The notes under the pieces: model-generated | Seen by the model: the letters and a program-made list of their open reading frames with translations, nothing else | Told to the model about the DNA's origin: nothing | Databases searched by the model: none | Shown here: positions 26,850 to 36,695 of the stretch, piece after piece | Layout: each line of letters begins with the position of its first letter | Position numbering within the stretch: position 1 is the stretch's first letter | Made by a program: the position numbers and the translations under genes | DNA from: Planctomycetaceae bacterium | GTDB taxonomy: Bacteria; Planctomycetota; Planctomycetia; Planctomycetales; Planctomycetaceae | Length of the DNA: 42,227 nt | NCBI GenBank assembly: GCA_020850695.1 | Contig: JADZEF010000158.1 | Span: forward strand, 1-42,227 | Reading direction: 5' to 3'

Positions 26850-28208
26850 ATGATCGACCAATCACTTCTCCGCCAGTGGGACAACAACCATGTCTGGCAT
26901 CCTTTCACCGCCATGCAGGCGTATGTCGACGAACGCGCCCCCATCATCACCGACGCCGACGGCTTCCATCTGATCGATGCGTCGGGAAAGCGTTACCTCG
27001 ATGGGATCTCGTCGCTGTGGTGCAACGTCCATGGCCACCGCGTCCCGGAGATCGATGCGGCCATTCGCGGCCAGCTCGATCGAGTCGCTCATTCGACGCT
27101 GCTGGGGCTTTCGAGCGGCCCATCGATCGAACTGGCTCGGGCTCTCGTCGAGCGGGCGCCGGCGGGACTGTCGCGGGTGTTCTATTCCGATAGCGGTGCA
27201 ACCGCGGTCGAAGTGGCGCTCAAGATCGCTTTCCAGTATCACCGGCAGAAGGCCGGCGGTTCCGATCGCCGTAACCTCTTCGTCTGCGTCGGCGGCGCTT
27301 ACCACGGCGACACGCTCGGCTCGATCAGCGTCGGCGGCATCGATCTGTTCCACGGCATCTACGGCGGCCTGCTGTTCCCGACGGTCCGCGTCCCGTCTCC
27401 CGTCGTCTTCCGCATTCCGGAAGGACACACACGGGAGTCGTATCTGGCATGGTGCTTTGACGAACTCGAGCGCGTAATCATCGAAAACCGCGACCGCATC
27501 GCGGCCCTTGTCATGGAGCCGCTCGTGCAGGGAGCGGCAGGAATTCTCGTCCACCCAACCGGCTACCTGGCTCGGGCCCGCGCGCTGACCCGCGACCATG
27601 GCCTCCCGCTGATTGCCGATGAAGTCGCCGTCGGCTTCGGCCGCACCGGAACGCTCTTCGCCTGCGAGCAGGAAGACGTCGCTCCGGACCTCCTCTGTGT
27701 CGCCAAAGGTATCACCGGGGGTTACCTCCCCGTGGCGGCGACGCTCGCCACCGACGAAATCTACGCCGCCTTCCTCGGTCACCCGCACGAAGGGCGAACC
27801 TTCTTCCACGGCCACACCTACACCGGCAACCCGCTCGGGTGTGCGGCCGGACTCGCGTCACTCAAGCGATTAGAAGATCGGAACGTCCTGGCGAACGTGC
27901 AGGCCAATGCCGCAATCATTGAAAGGCGATTGAGCGAGCTGCGCGACCATCCCCACGTCGGCGAGATCCGCCAGAAAGGAGTGATGATCGGTATCGAACT
28001 CGTCGCCGATCGCGCGACGAAGGCGACATTCCCGCCACCTCGGCGCATGGGGCACCTGGTGACGCTTGCCGCACGACAGCGCGGCGTCATCCTGCGCCCG
28101 CTGGGGGACGTCGTCGTGCTGATGCCGGCCCCCGGCATGCCGTGCGATCTGATCGAGACGCTGTGTGACGCGGCCATCGCGTCAATCGACGAAGCGACGT
28201 CCTCGTAG
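26850..28208 (+). CDS. bioA: Adenosylmethionine-8-amino-7-oxononanoate aminotransferase
   Basis: Encodes 452 residues, in the range of BioA. It is a PLP-dependent class III aminotransferase that makes 7,8-diaminopelargonate from 8-amino-7-oxononanoate with S-adenosylmethionine as amino donor, in biotin synthesis. Seen here: [10 protein letters not shown] (14-23), the BioA hallmark; [13 protein letters not shown] (51-63); SDSGATAVE (113-121); the PLP-contact [13 protein letters not shown] with D257; and the Schiff-base lysine in [11 protein letters not shown] (K286). [17 protein letters not shown] follows. The frame is open far upstream, but ATG 26850 gives the family start and fits the promoter at 26757. 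No other biotin genes are in the window, though accB and accC, users of biotin, are. Confidence 0.95.
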   Translation: MIDQSLLRQWDNNHVWHPFTAMQAYVDERAPIITDADGFHLIDASGKRYLDGISSLWCNVHGHRVPEIDAAIRGQLDRVAHSTLLGLSSGPSIELARALVERAPAGLSRVFYSDSGATAVEVALKIAFQYHRQKAGGSDRRNLFVCVGGAYHGDTLGSISVGGIDLFHGIYGGLLFPTVRVPSPVVFRIPEGHTRESYLAWCFDELERVIIENRDRIAALVMEPLVQGAAGILVHPTGYLARARALTRDHGLPLIADEVAVGFGRTGTLFACEQEDVAPDLLCVAKGITGGYLPVAATLATDEIYAAFLGHPHEGRTFFHGHTYTGNPLGCAAGLASLKRLEDRNVLANVQANAAIIERRLSELRDHPHVGEIRQKGVMIGIELVADRATKATFPPPRRMGHLVTLAARQRGVILRPLGDVVVLMPAPGMPCDLIETLCDAAIASIDEATSS

Positions 28209-28273
28209 CCGGCCTTCCAAGGCAGCGAGCCGATTCGATCCGACCTCGCATGGCCGGACCACAAAGCGATCGG

Positions 28274-30781
28274 CTATTCGGTAAGTCTTCCCGCCGGGCG
28301 CACTCCTTTGCCCACAGCGCCGGTCGCACTGTCCCCCAGCTCATCTCGGGCACGGTCTGCGAGCTTCTTCAGTCGCTCCACTTCGTCGGGATGCTCGCCC
28401 GCGACGTCCTTCGTCTCAGCAATGTCGGTTTCGAGGTCATACAGCGCCAGAGCGGTCGTTCGCTTCTCGTAGGGGCCGGGCTTGCCGTCGGCGCCGGGCT
28501 GCTTCAGAGCCTGATACGCATGCGGGAAGTGAAGCTTCCAGCGCCCGCTGCGGACGGCCTGAAGTTCCTTTCCCCAATAGAAGTAGTAGGCGTCGTGCGG
28601 TGACTTCGAATCGTCGTCCACGAGCAATCGCGTGATGTCGAGGCCGTCGATCGGCCGCTGCTTCCCTTCGGCCGAGCTTGCCACATCGATCCCTGCGAGC
28701 TTCGCGAACGTCGGCACGACATCGATCGTCGCGGCAATCTCACTGGACACCGTTCCACGTGGAACATGGCCCGGCCATCGCACGATGCAGGGCACGCGCA
28801 TTCCTCCTTCCCACGTCGTCCCCTTCCCTTCGCGCAGTGGCCCCGCACTCCCGGAGTGGTTGCCATACGACAGCCAGGGACCGTTGTCCGACGTGAACAT
28901 CACCAGCGTCCGCTCATCGAGGCCATGCGCCTTGAGGGCTTCAAGGATCTGCCCGACCGACCAATCAATCTCCTGAATCACGTCCGCATACAGCCCATGC
29001 CCAGACTTGCCGCGGTGCTTGTCACTGGCGAACAGAGGAACGTGGGGCATGGAGTGGGGGACGTACAGAAAGAAGCGACGGTCTTTATTCTTCTTGATGA
29101 AGTCCACCGCGTGCTGCGTGTATTGCGTGGTGAGCTGGGCCTGATCTTGGGCCGAGACGTCCGCGTTGAAGACCTTGTCACCGGCGATGAGCGGCAGGTT
29201 CGGAAAGCGAGCGCCGGCGGTGGGGTGCCGCGGCCACATGTCATTCGAGTAGGGCAGGCCGAAGTAGTCATCGAAGCCATGCCGCAGCGGCAGAAACTGC
29301 GGGTGATGGCCGAGATGCCACTTGCCGTAGACCGCACACGCATAGTCACGGGCCTTGAGGATCTCGGCGATTGTCCGCTCGTCATCGTGGATGCCGTGGC
29401 GGTCCGCGGGGCCGAGCGCCCCCTGGATGCCGATGCGGTTGGGATAGCAGCCCGTCAGCAGCGCCGCCCGCGACGCCGAGCAGACCGCCTGGGCGACATA
29501 GAAACTGGTGAACCGCCGCCCCTCCGCAGCCATGCGATCGAGGTTGGGTGTGGGATACTTCGCCCCGTAGCATCCGAGGTCGGCGTAGCCCATGTCATCG
29601 GCATAGATGAGGACCAGGTTGGGGTGCTGGGCCCCTGGCTTCGAGGCGGGCTCATTTCGTTCGCTTCCAGCCACCTCCGCATTTCTTGCGACCCCTGGTA
29701 ACGGCATCGCCGACTTCGGACTCGCCGTCCGGAAGTCTTCTCCCACAAGGTGGGCGAGCGTGGCGGCAATTTGCGACTGCGTCGCTTCCACGTCGCGCCG
29801 CACACCCAGCGCCGGCGTGTCGGGCCCCATCACGGCCATCCACAGGAACTCGGCTCCTTCGACTTTCGCTCCGTGGTCGGTCCAGTTGGCCACCGTTCCC
29901 CCGCGTCCATGATCGGTCGAAATCACAAGCGATGTCTTTCCCCGATATTCCGGCAGCGACTGCGCCAGTTCCCACAGCCCGCGCAGGAACGCGTCGGCCT
30001 TGCTGGCGGCATCGAGATACAGGTCATAGCGCCGGCCGTGCCCCCACTCGTCGGTTTCCCCCAGGCCGACGTAAAGGACGCGCGGCTTGTGCTTCACGAG
30101 ATGCTCGCGGGCCGCCGCCATCGTCAGCGAGTCGATCCCGTTCCCCTTCCACAAGACGACCGTCTCGGCGATGACATCGTTGAGCAACCGCTGACGATCG
30201 CTCAGCGGTTCATCGACGATCGGCCCGGTCCCCGCATGGACGAACAGGCCGCTTCGCTCGCGGTTGAGAATGAACGGAATGACGTCCCACGTGGCATAGG
30301 CGGCGACTCGCTTCTCGAAGCCGGGGCGACCGTTGAGGAACTCGAGCACATTCGTGTGCGGGTTGGGATTCTTGTCGTTCGACTTGATTCCCGCATCGTC
30401 CGCGAACCCGACAAACATCTCGCTATAGCCCGGATACGAAAACTTGTGCGTGTTCGTGATGCGGGCGCGGGCATTCGATTCGGGATCACCGAAGACCTGT
30501 CCCTCCTTCGCCACCACATTCCAGAAGAACGGCATGAGGGCGGCACGCCGCTCGGCCGCGGTGGGCCGCAGGTAGCGATCGCGAATGTCCTTGATGTCGC
30601 GGACGCCGGAGTCCTTCGCGACGTAGACCTCTTGCGCGCCGCCGAACAGTTCCTGCCAGCGAAACCCGTCGAGCGTGACATAGATCACGTTCTGCGAGCG
30701 GCGCGGCTCGGCGGCATGATCGGGCAGCGGGGCGGCGAGTCCGATGACGAACGGGAGCAGCAGGCAGACGAAGCGGATCAT
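28274..30781 (-). CDS. Secreted fusion of an alkaline-phosphatase-superfamily domain and a sulfatase
   Basis: Encodes 835 residues. The signal peptide is 1-24 ([20 protein letters not shown]). Domain 1 (about 30-365) resembles phosphodiesterase/phosphoglyceromutase-type members: [13 protein letters not shown] (D38), [11 protein letters not shown] around 112-122 with a candidate Ser nucleophile, GETDEWGHG (D244, H248), STDHGRGG (D290, H291) and DHGA (H303). Domain 2 (about 385-820) is a type I sulfatase: [15 protein letters not shown], then CSASR (C434 to R438), which fits the C-x-[AP]-x-R signal for formylglycine, then [16 protein letters not shown] and SDNGP. Both metal sites look complete. 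An open extension to 30838 is rejected because this Met begins the signal. It follows the next gene on the minus strand by 43 bases. Confidence 0.88.
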   Translation of the reverse strand: MIRFVCLLLPFVIGLAAPLPDHAAEPRRSQNVIYVTLDGFRWQELFGGAQEVYVAKDSGVRDIKDIRDRYLRPTAAERRAALMPFFWNVVAKEGQVFGDPESNARARITNTHKFSYPGYSEMFVGFADDAGIKSNDKNPNPHTNVLEFLNGRPGFEKRVAAYATWDVIPFILNRERSGLFVHAGTGPIVDEPLSDRQRLLNDVIAETVVLWKGNGIDSLTMAAAREHLVKHKPRVLYVGLGETDEWGHGRRYDLYLDAASKADAFLRGLWELAQSLPEYRGKTSLVISTDHGRGGTVANWTDHGAKVEGAEFLWMAVMGPDTPALGVRRDVEATQSQIAATLAHLVGEDFRTASPKSAMPLPGVARNAEVAGSERNEPASKPGAQHPNLVLIYADDMGYADLGCYGAKYPTPNLDRMAAEGRRFTSFYVAQAVCSASRAALLTGCYPNRIGIQGALGPADRHGIHDDERTIAEILKARDYACAVYGKWHLGHHPQFLPLRHGFDDYFGLPYSNDMWPRHPTAGARFPNLPLIAGDKVFNADVSAQDQAQLTTQYTQHAVDFIKKNKDRRFFLYVPHSMPHVPLFASDKHRGKSGHGLYADVIQEIDWSVGQILEALKAHGLDERTLVMFTSDNGPWLSYGNHSGSAGPLREGKGTTWEGGMRVPCIVRWPGHVPRGTVSSEIAATIDVVPTFAKLAGIDVASSAEGKQRPIDGLDITRLLVDDDSKSPHDAYYFYWGKELQAVRSGRWKLHFPHAYQALKQPGADGKPGPYEKRTTALALYDLETDIAETKDVAGEHPDEVERLKKLADRARDELGDSATGAVGKGVRPAGRLTE

Positions 30782-30824
30782 GAGGGGTACTTTCGGTCCA
30801 TGCGGCCAGCGCGGCCGCTCAAGT

Positions 30825-32447
30825 TCAAAATTCGTCATCGTCGACCGGGTCGTTCCCGTCGCGGGTGCTCAAACGCTGGAGGACGTCGCTCGACACGCGG
30901 TTCGAGAAGAACCGCACCGAACCGTCCGCCTTGAGGAAGGTCGCTCCGGTTCCCGCCGCATTGCCGAAACCGTGCGGCTGCCGGTTAAGACCCGATCCGA
31001 CCATCCGCCAGTTCTCGGGGTCGCCCCAGGCGGGATAACGGTGAGCAATCTCACCGACGATCAACGTATTGGAAAGGCCGTCGACGATCTGCTCGCGACG
31101 CACGGCGGAGCCCCGGTCGAACACTCCCAGATGCACCAGTCCCTGGCCTGCGGCATCGATCGTTCCCCCGACGCCCGCAAAGTGTGCCGCCGCGAATCCC
31201 GATTCGACCGGCGTGACGTCGCCTCCCGCGGCCTCAAACGCCGCCACGCGCTGCTTCATAGCGGGCTGATTTTTCACGGCGTTGTATGGCTTGGTGAGAT
31301 CGATCGAGGCGAACAGTTCGCCCTCGCCGAGGTACGGCAGCAGGCTCGTCATCCAGCCATGCAGCGAGCGATCGCGACCTTCCGCGTCGGGGCCGATCAG
31401 CGTCCCTTCAGGGTAGTGCCCCCGCTTTTCGTAAGCCTGGTCGAGCGCCTGCCCCGTTTCCGACAGATGTCTCGACGTCATGCGGTCGCCGGTCGTCTCG
31501 CGGTAACGCGTCCCTAATGGCGCGACAACCAGCGGACCCAGGAACATTCCGACAACGCCACAGGCGATCCCGATGATCGCCATTCCCTTTCCGGAGCGAC
31601 GGCTGCGGGGACGGGCCACTTCGTTCCATCCCGCCAGCCCCGCCGCAAGTCCGAAGAAGCCGACCGCCGAGGCCGGCAGCCGCCACATCCAGGATTCCTG
31701 GGCGGCCAGGATTGAGAGGGGCACCGCCAGTCCCCCCGCAACGGCCGCCATCAAAGCGACTCGCGAGGGGACGACCGAGGTCGAAGCAGATAAGGGCGCG
31801 GGGGAAATCAGTTCGCCCAGTGGCGACGGAAGCGCGGGCGAGGGGAACGTTGACGATGGGGTCGCCGCCGGTGACGTCGCCCCGGCCTGATTGACGACGG
31901 GCGTGTGATCCCCTTCCGGATCGTCGAGCAGGTCCGATTCTTCAGCGATCTCCGGCTCTTGCCGCGACTGGAAGCCCGTCCCTGCATCCGACGCGGGAGG
32001 GGCGTCGGTCGCCATGGCCTGCATGACCGCCCACAAGCCCCGCCCCCCGGCCCCCTTATCCGAAGAATCGGTCTGCGGCTCGACCGAGCGATCGTGTGTC
32101 GAACGAATCTCTTCTGCGTCCGATTCCACCGCTTCGGATGCTGACGAATCAGTCGCCGCCGGCGCGACCGAACCGGCTCCCATCAATGCCCAAAGGCCGC
32201 GGCCCGGCGATGTGAACGCCTCGTCCGACTCTTCCGAATTCGCTGTCCCGGAATCGACGTCCGCAGCGGCTCCCGCCTCGACCGAACGCGCGGCCTCCTC
32301 GCGAACCTCCGGTTCTTCCCCAGCCACCGAAGCCGCAGTCGCCGGCTCCGACTCCGCCAGCTCGCGCATGACGCCCCACAAGCCGCGGAGCTTCGGCTTC
32401 TTCGCGGGTTCCAGATCGAGCGATGAATCGGCATCCGGCTCGGCCAT
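30825..32447 (-). CDS. DUF1559-like membrane protein with triple RGLW motif in an acidic N-terminal arm
   Basis: Encodes 540 residues. Residues 1-228 are acidic and low-complexity, probably disordered and cytoplasmic, and hold three copies of a short motif: RGLWGVM (21-27), RGLWALM (84-90 region) and RGLWAVM (136-142). Three membrane helices follow (about 230-249, 253-273, 288-310). The C-terminal half resembles DUF1559 without the prepilin signal: [54 protein letters not shown] and [15 protein letters not shown]. The motif spacing (62 and 53 residues) and the repetition suggest a docking site for a partner. GGAG at the proper distance precedes ATG 32447. It may be co-transcribed with the sulfatase fusion. 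Family membership of the C-terminal half is likely, function unknown. Confidence 0.75.
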   Translation of the reverse strand: MAEPDADSSLDLEPAKKPKLRGLWGVMRELAESEPATAASVAGEEPEVREEAARSVEAGAAADVDSGTANSEESDEAFTSPGRGLWALMGAGSVAPAATDSSASEAVESDAEEIRSTHDRSVEPQTDSSDKGAGGRGLWAVMQAMATDAPPASDAGTGFQSRQEPEIAEESDLLDDPEGDHTPVVNQAGATSPAATPSSTFPSPALPSPLGELISPAPLSASTSVVPSRVALMAAVAGGLAVPLSILAAQESWMWRLPASAVGFFGLAAGLAGWNEVARPRSRRSGKGMAIIGIACGVVGMFLGPLVVAPLGTRYRETTGDRMTSRHLSETGQALDQAYEKRGHYPEGTLIGPDAEGRDRSLHGWMTSLLPYLGEGELFASIDLTKPYNAVKNQPAMKQRVAAFEAAGGDVTPVESGFAAAHFAGVGGTIDAAGQGLVHLGVFDRGSAVRREQIVDGLSNTLIVGEIAHRYPAWGDPENWRMVGSGLNRQPHGFGNAAGTGATFLKADGSVRFFSNRVSSDVLQRLSTRDGNDPVDDDEF

Positions 32448-32778
32448 CTCCAGCTCCGGCGACAGACATCGTCCCCACTATCCGTTGGTCGCCCGGCGAA
32501 TGCAACGGGGCCTAAAAGGACTACGGGAGGGCTTCGCCGGGATCAACCGACGGGCGGCGGAAATCCCGTCCGGAATCTGTGCAGAGCTCGTCAGGACGGG
32601 GGCATCGACAAGACGGCAAACGCCGGATCAGAATCCGAAAGGATCGTCTGCACCAATCAGTCCGGCTGGCCGTTGCGGGGGGACGAACATTATGCTCCGA
32701 CCGGCACGACAATGAGTCGAGCACGACAAGGCGTCGATGTCGTAATCCCATTCTGATTTCCGCCGGCCCTGTTGCAGG
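32448..32778. other. 331-base divergent gap
   Basis: It separates the RGLW-motif gene (minus) and the metallophosphoesterase gene (plus), so both promoters should be here. I see no gene, no clear -35/-10 pair and no strong hairpin. Confidence 0.4.
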
Positions 32779-33945
32779 ATGATGATCGAGATCGTGAATG
32801 GATTCGTGCTCCTGGCACTCGCTGCGGGGCATGCGGAGCTGTGGGTCGCGGCTATCAACCGGGTCCACGCGTTTCGGCTGTCGTCGGCGTTCCTCCACTG
32901 GACGCGGCGGTTGCATGATGTCGCGCTTCCCTGTTTTCCGCTGGTGCTGCTGTGGCGCGTGGGATTGATGGAAGGCGGAGTGCTGCGCGGGGGCCGCTGG
33001 AGCCAACTTCCGGTGGGTTGGCAGATCGTGATCGCGGCGTGTGCCGTCGGTTTCGTGGGACTGCTGGTGTCGGTGACGCGATGGCAACTTCGACGACGAC
33101 ATTCCGAGCCGGCCGACTCGAGCGAACGGATCGACGTTGCCGGCGAACTGGGCGGACGACCGATCGGCCCGGGGCCGTACCAGGTTCTGGCGCGGCTCCC
33201 TCTCAATGAGACGTTTGAACTGGAAATCGCGCAGAAGACTCTTCGACTTCCGAGACTTCCCGACGCTCTCGAAGGATTGCGGGTCCTGCATCTGTCCGAC
33301 GTTCATTTCCTGGGAACGATCGACCGGCCGTACTTCGACTTCGTGTTCGATCGCCTCGCCCGGATTCAAGTCGACGTCATCGCATTCACCGGCGATCTGT
33401 TCGATAACCTGGCCTGCCGCGATTGGCTGACGACGACCTTCGCGCGTCTCGAGGCCCCATACGGCAAACTCTTCATTCTCGGCAACCACGACTGGTATCT
33501 GGATTCGCCCGCCATTCGGCGTGACATGACGGCCCTCGGCTGGACCGATGTCGGCGGCATCTCGCGCACGCTTGAGATTCGCGGAGAGCCGATCCTGGTT
33601 GCGGGCTCGGAATACCCGTGGCTTGGCAATCGCCCCCAGCTGCCTGGCCGGGACGAACCGCAGGCGCCGCCGCTCCGTCTCCTGCTCGGCCACTCGCCGG
33701 ATGATCTTCCCTGGGCTCGCCGGCACAGCGTGGATCTGATGCTGTCGGGGCACAACCATGGAGGCCAGTGCATTCTGCCGGTGATCGGCCCGGTCTATTC
33801 GCCCAGCCGGTTTGGCGTGCGGTATGCAGGGGGGACCTTCGTCGATCCGCCGACCGTTCTCCATGTCTCGCGCGGATTGTCCGGGCGGCATCCCCTGCGC
33901 TGGAATTGCCTTCCGGAAGTAACCGTGCTGACGCTTCGGCGATAG
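32779..33945 (+). CDS. Membrane-associated metallophosphoesterase
   Basis: Encodes 388 residues. The N-terminal part (about 1-110) has two or more membrane helices (for example VNGFVLLALAAGHAELWVAA and VIAACAVGFVGLLVSV). The calcineurin-like domain (about 165-370) has all motifs in order: HLSDVHF, FTGDLFDN, GNHDW, LLLGHSPDD and SGHNHGGQ, which bind two metal ions and the phosphoester. This layout resembles YaeI/YkuE-type enzymes that act on phospholipid or lipid-A-type pyrophosphates; the substrate here is not shown. It is convergent with hemY, 38 bases away. Start is ATG 32779 or the adjacent ATG 32782; GCAGG is closely spaced upstream, which slightly favours the second. Confidence 0.9.
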   Translation: MMIEIVNGFVLLALAAGHAELWVAAINRVHAFRLSSAFLHWTRRLHDVALPCFPLVLLWRVGLMEGGVLRGGRWSQLPVGWQIVIAACAVGFVGLLVSVTRWQLRRRHSEPADSSERIDVAGELGGRPIGPGPYQVLARLPLNETFELEIAQKTLRLPRLPDALEGLRVLHLSDVHFLGTIDRPYFDFVFDRLARIQVDVIAFTGDLFDNLACRDWLTTTFARLEAPYGKLFILGNHDWYLDSPAIRRDMTALGWTDVGGISRTLEIRGEPILVAGSEYPWLGNRPQLPGRDEPQAPPLRLLLGHSPDDLPWARRHSVDLMLSGHNHGGQCILPVIGPVYSPSRFGVRYAGGTFVDPPTVLHVSRGLSGRHPLRWNCLPEVTVLTLRR

Positions 33946-33983
33946 CAAACCGCCCTGCGGCAGCAGAGAGTGGTCCGGATCGC

Positions 33984-35483
33984 CTACAGCGAGCCTCCCT
34001 GTGCCGTCATCAGCACCCGCTCGGCGGCCTGCTCGGCGCTGTGGATGCAGTCCGGAACGCCGACGCCGTGGTAGGCGTTGCCCGCCAGCGCCAGCCCCGC
34101 ATGCTGTGCGGCTCGCATTTCGATCTCTCGGATGCGATCGACGTGACCGACGTAGTACTGCGGCATCGCATTCACGTAGCGGCAGACGACCGCGAAGTCT
34201 TCCTTTCCGCGAACGCCCAGGATGCTGCGGAGTTCCTTGAGCGCCAGTTCGATCAGCTGATCGTCCGAGCGGTGCATCAGCTCGGGCTGCATGGCGCCGC
34301 CGACGAACGTTCGCAGTTGTGCGTGACCTTCCGGCGCGCGGTTGGGGAACTTGCGGCTGGTGAAGCTGACAGCCAGGATTTTCCGACGCTCGGCGTACGG
34401 GATGACGAGTCCGAAGGCGTCGAGAGGATGGGCGATGTCGGCCAGCTTGTGACCGGTCACGACGATCGCGCTCGAAGCATACTCGATGTTGGCGAGCAAC
34501 GTGGCCAGCGGGGCGTCCAGGCCGCGGATCAACTCGGCGACGATCGGCGCTCGCGTCGCCAGCACGACGCCGTCAAATGTCTCGTGCGTGCCGTCGGCCA
34601 GCGTGATGTCCCATCGCGAGGGGATGTTCGCTCCCGCGCCGTTCGATTCGTGAGCGGGGCGGATGCTGATGACGGCGGCATTGCGGCGGACGGCGCCGTG
34701 AGCGGCGATCCGCTGCTCCAGGGCGTCGAGCAGTTCGGACATCCCGTTTGCCAGCGTCGTGAAGAGTCCATACCGCGCGCCGGCCGCTTGTGATTCTTGC
34801 TCGTGCCGTGGTTCGTCAGCCTGAACCTGCATCGCCTTGATCAGGCTGCCGTGGCGCCGCTCCATTTCGAGGAAGCGGGGCATGGTCGCTTCGAGGCTCA
34901 ACTTCCATGGATCGGACGTATAGATCCCGCCGACAAGCGGCTGAACCAGTCGATGCAGGGCTTCGCGGCCAAATCGGCGGCGGACGAAGGATCCGAGGCT
35001 TTCGTCCCCCGGGTCGCGGCGGCGCGGGATGAACCGCTCCATGGCCAGCCGGATCTTCCCCCAGGGGCTGAAGATGTTCGACCGCATGATCGGCCCCATC
35101 CGTGCGGGGGCCAGCAGCATGAAGCCGTCGGGAACTGGGACGGGCTTCCCCTTCCGAAGAACCAGCGAGCGGCGATACCGGCCGTCGGTCGGAATGAGCC
35201 GGCTTTCGAGTCCGAGGCGGCGGCAGAGGTCGACCCCCCACGGCTTGTTCGTGATGAACGAGTCCGCCCCCGTCTCGATGAGGTACTCCCCCATCCGCAT
35301 CGTGCCGAAGACGCCGCCGGTTCGGCTCGACGCTTCGAACAGCACCACGTCGGCCCGCTCGCCGCGTTCCGTTGCCAGTTCGATGATGCGGTGTGCGGCT
35401 GCCAGCCCGGTGATGCCTCCGCCGACGACGGCGAAACGCCGCGGGACGGAATTCGATTCAGCCGTGGCGGGGACGGAAGACAT
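33984..35483 (-). CDS. hemY: Protoporphyrinogen oxidase (FAD-dependent, HemY type)
   Basis: Encodes 499 residues. The FAD-binding Rossmann motif is VVGGGITGLAAAHR (19-32), followed by VVLFEASSRTGGVFGT (about 46-61), typical of the amine-oxidase family, and ETGADSFITNKPW, close to HemY proteins. The C terminus has GLALAGNAYHGVGVPDCIHSAEQAAERV, the second FAD motif. The enzyme oxidises (copro)protoporphyrinogen at the penultimate steps of haem synthesis; whether it prefers coproporphyrinogen III (the HemY of the coproporphyrin route) or protoporphyrinogen IX cannot be read here. It follows hemE on the minus strand with a 40-base gap, so both are probably one operon. No clear ribosome site. Confidence 0.93.
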   Translation of the reverse strand: MSSVPATAESNSVPRRFAVVGGGITGLAAAHRIIELATERGERADVVLFEASSRTGGVFGTMRMGEYLIETGADSFITNKPWGVDLCRRLGLESRLIPTDGRYRRSLVLRKGKPVPVPDGFMLLAPARMGPIMRSNIFSPWGKIRLAMERFIPRRRDPGDESLGSFVRRRFGREALHRLVQPLVGGIYTSDPWKLSLEATMPRFLEMERRHGSLIKAMQVQADEPRHEQESQAAGARYGLFTTLANGMSELLDALEQRIAAHGAVRRNAAVISIRPAHESNGAGANIPSRWDITLADGTHETFDGVVLATRAPIVAELIRGLDAPLATLLANIEYASSAIVVTGHKLADIAHPLDAFGLVIPYAERRKILAVSFTSRKFPNRAPEGHAQLRTFVGGAMQPELMHRSDDQLIELALKELRSILGVRGKEDFAVVCRYVNAMPQYYVGHVDRIREIEMRAAQHAGLALAGNAYHGVGVPDCIHSAEQAAERVLMTAQGGSL

Positions 35484-35523
35484 GGCAGGCGGCTTGAGGA
35501 GAGCGGGGAGGGACGTCAGCGGA

Positions 35524-36567
35524 TCAGCGACGCGCTCCTTCGTCGTGGACGATCTTCACCAGGGCTTTCACATGGTCGGGGTTCATTCCCGGCATCACGC
35601 CGTGCCCCAGATTGAAGATGTGCCCCGGCCGCCCCTCGGCGCCTTCCAGCACTTCAAGAGCCCGCTCGCGGATCGTGGGGATTTCGGCGAACAGGATGAC
35701 GGGGTCCATGTTCCCCTGGACGGCGACGTCGTGGCCCACGGTCCGCCATGCGTCCTTGAGGTCGACGCGCCAATCGAGGCCCATCACGCTTCCCCCGGCC
35801 TCCCGCTGCATGGGGAGCAAGGCGGGGTTGCCCGTCAGGAAGTGAATGATGGGAACCCCCGCCGGAAGTCCGTCGATGACCGACTTCGTGTAAGGCAGAA
35901 CGTAGCGGCGGTAGTCGGACGGCGAGAGGCAGCCGACCCAGCTGTCGAACACTTGCACCGCCTGGCATCCCGCTTCGATCTGCGCCCGCAGATAGCGGAC
36001 CAGGCTGGCCGACAACCGAGACATCAGCGTGTGCCAGGACGCGGGGTCCGAATACATCATCCGCTTGGTGTCGACGTAGTTTCGCGAGCCCCCCCCTTCG
36101 ATGGCGTAGGAGGCCAGCGTGAACGGCGCTCCCGCGAAACCCAGCAGGGGAATGTCGGGCGGGAGGTCGCGGCGAATGAGCTTGACGGCCTCGTAGACGT
36201 ACCCCAGTTCGCCGGGATCGGTCAGCTCGCGAAGGCGGGCCACGTCTTCGGCCGTCTTCAGCGGGTTGTGGAGGATCGGACCCTCCCCCTTCGCGTACTC
36301 GAGGTTCATTCCCATCGGTTCGAGAATGGGAAGGAGGTCGGCAAACAGAATGGCCGCATCAACGCCGAGTACGCGCTGTGCCGTGAGTGTGACTTCGGCG
36401 GCGAGGTCGGGGCGCTTGCAGAGTTCGAGGAACGTGACCTTGTTGCGGACCTCCATGTATTCCGGCAGATACCGCCCCGCCTGCCGCATGATCCAGACCG
36501 GCGTGGTGTCGGTCGGCTCGCGGCGGGCGGCGCGGAGGAATCGGCGGTTGTGAAGCGCGGGGGTCAT
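35524..36567 (-). CDS. hemE: Uroporphyrinogen decarboxylase
   Basis: Encodes 347 residues, the normal HemE length. It decarboxylates uroporphyrinogen III to coproporphyrinogen III in the cytoplasm. Family signatures are [15 protein letters not shown] (about 22-36), with the substrate-binding Arg residues, ILFADLLPI with the catalytic-type Asp, [12 protein letters not shown], and [10 protein letters not shown]. The C terminus keeps [17 protein letters not shown]. The frame stays open for 32 codons further upstream, but that part is translated from the palindromic repeat at 36575-36690, so ATG 36567 is the start. The ribosome site is not evident, and the repeat ends eight bases before the ATG. 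hemY follows. Confidence 0.96.
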   Translation of the reverse strand: MTPALHNRRFLRAARREPTDTTPVWIMRQAGRYLPEYMEVRNKVTFLELCKRPDLAAEVTLTAQRVLGVDAAILFADLLPILEPMGMNLEYAKGEGPILHNPLKTAEDVARLRELTDPGELGYVYEAVKLIRRDLPPDIPLLGFAGAPFTLASYAIEGGGSRNYVDTKRMMYSDPASWHTLMSRLSASLVRYLRAQIEAGCQAVQVFDSWVGCLSPSDYRRYVLPYTKSVIDGLPAGVPIIHFLTGNPALLPMQREAGGSVMGLDWRVDLKDAWRTVGHDVAVQGNMDPVILFAEIPTIRERALEVLEGAEGRPGHIFNLGHGVMPGMNPDHVKALVKIVHDEGARR

Positions 36568-36574
36568 GGAGGCC

Positions 36575-36690
36575 GGAGGGAGGGACAGAGGGATGGAGAG
36601 ATTGAGGGATGGAGAGATTGAGAGACGGAGGGAGAGAGGATGGGCGACGGACCGGTCCCTCAATCTCTCCGTCTCTCTGTCCCTCTATCC
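36575..36690. repeat. GAGGGA-type inverted repeat in the hemE leader
   Basis: The left arm 36575-36608 and the right arm 36657-36690 are reverse complements at 30 of 34 positions. Both are purine/pyrimidine-polarised (GGGACAGAG...GGAGAGATTGAGGG). A further partial direct copy (GATGGAGAGATTGAG) lies in the loop at 36608-36622. The element takes up nearly the whole gap between the RidA gene stop (36696) and the hemE ATG (36567), so the hemE mRNA could fold a long stem next to its start. Confidence 0.88.
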
Positions 36691-36695
36691 TTGCC

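Noticed and set aside
28209..28273. CCGGCC/GGCCGG inverted pair between bioA and the sulfatase fusion
   Set aside because: The stem is six bases with a loop of about 40 and no T-tract; too weak to call a terminator.
36568..36663. 32-codon N-terminal extension of HemE
   Set aside because: It is Ser/Leu/Pro-rich translation of the palindromic repeat; HemE proteins start at [17 protein letters not shown] text.
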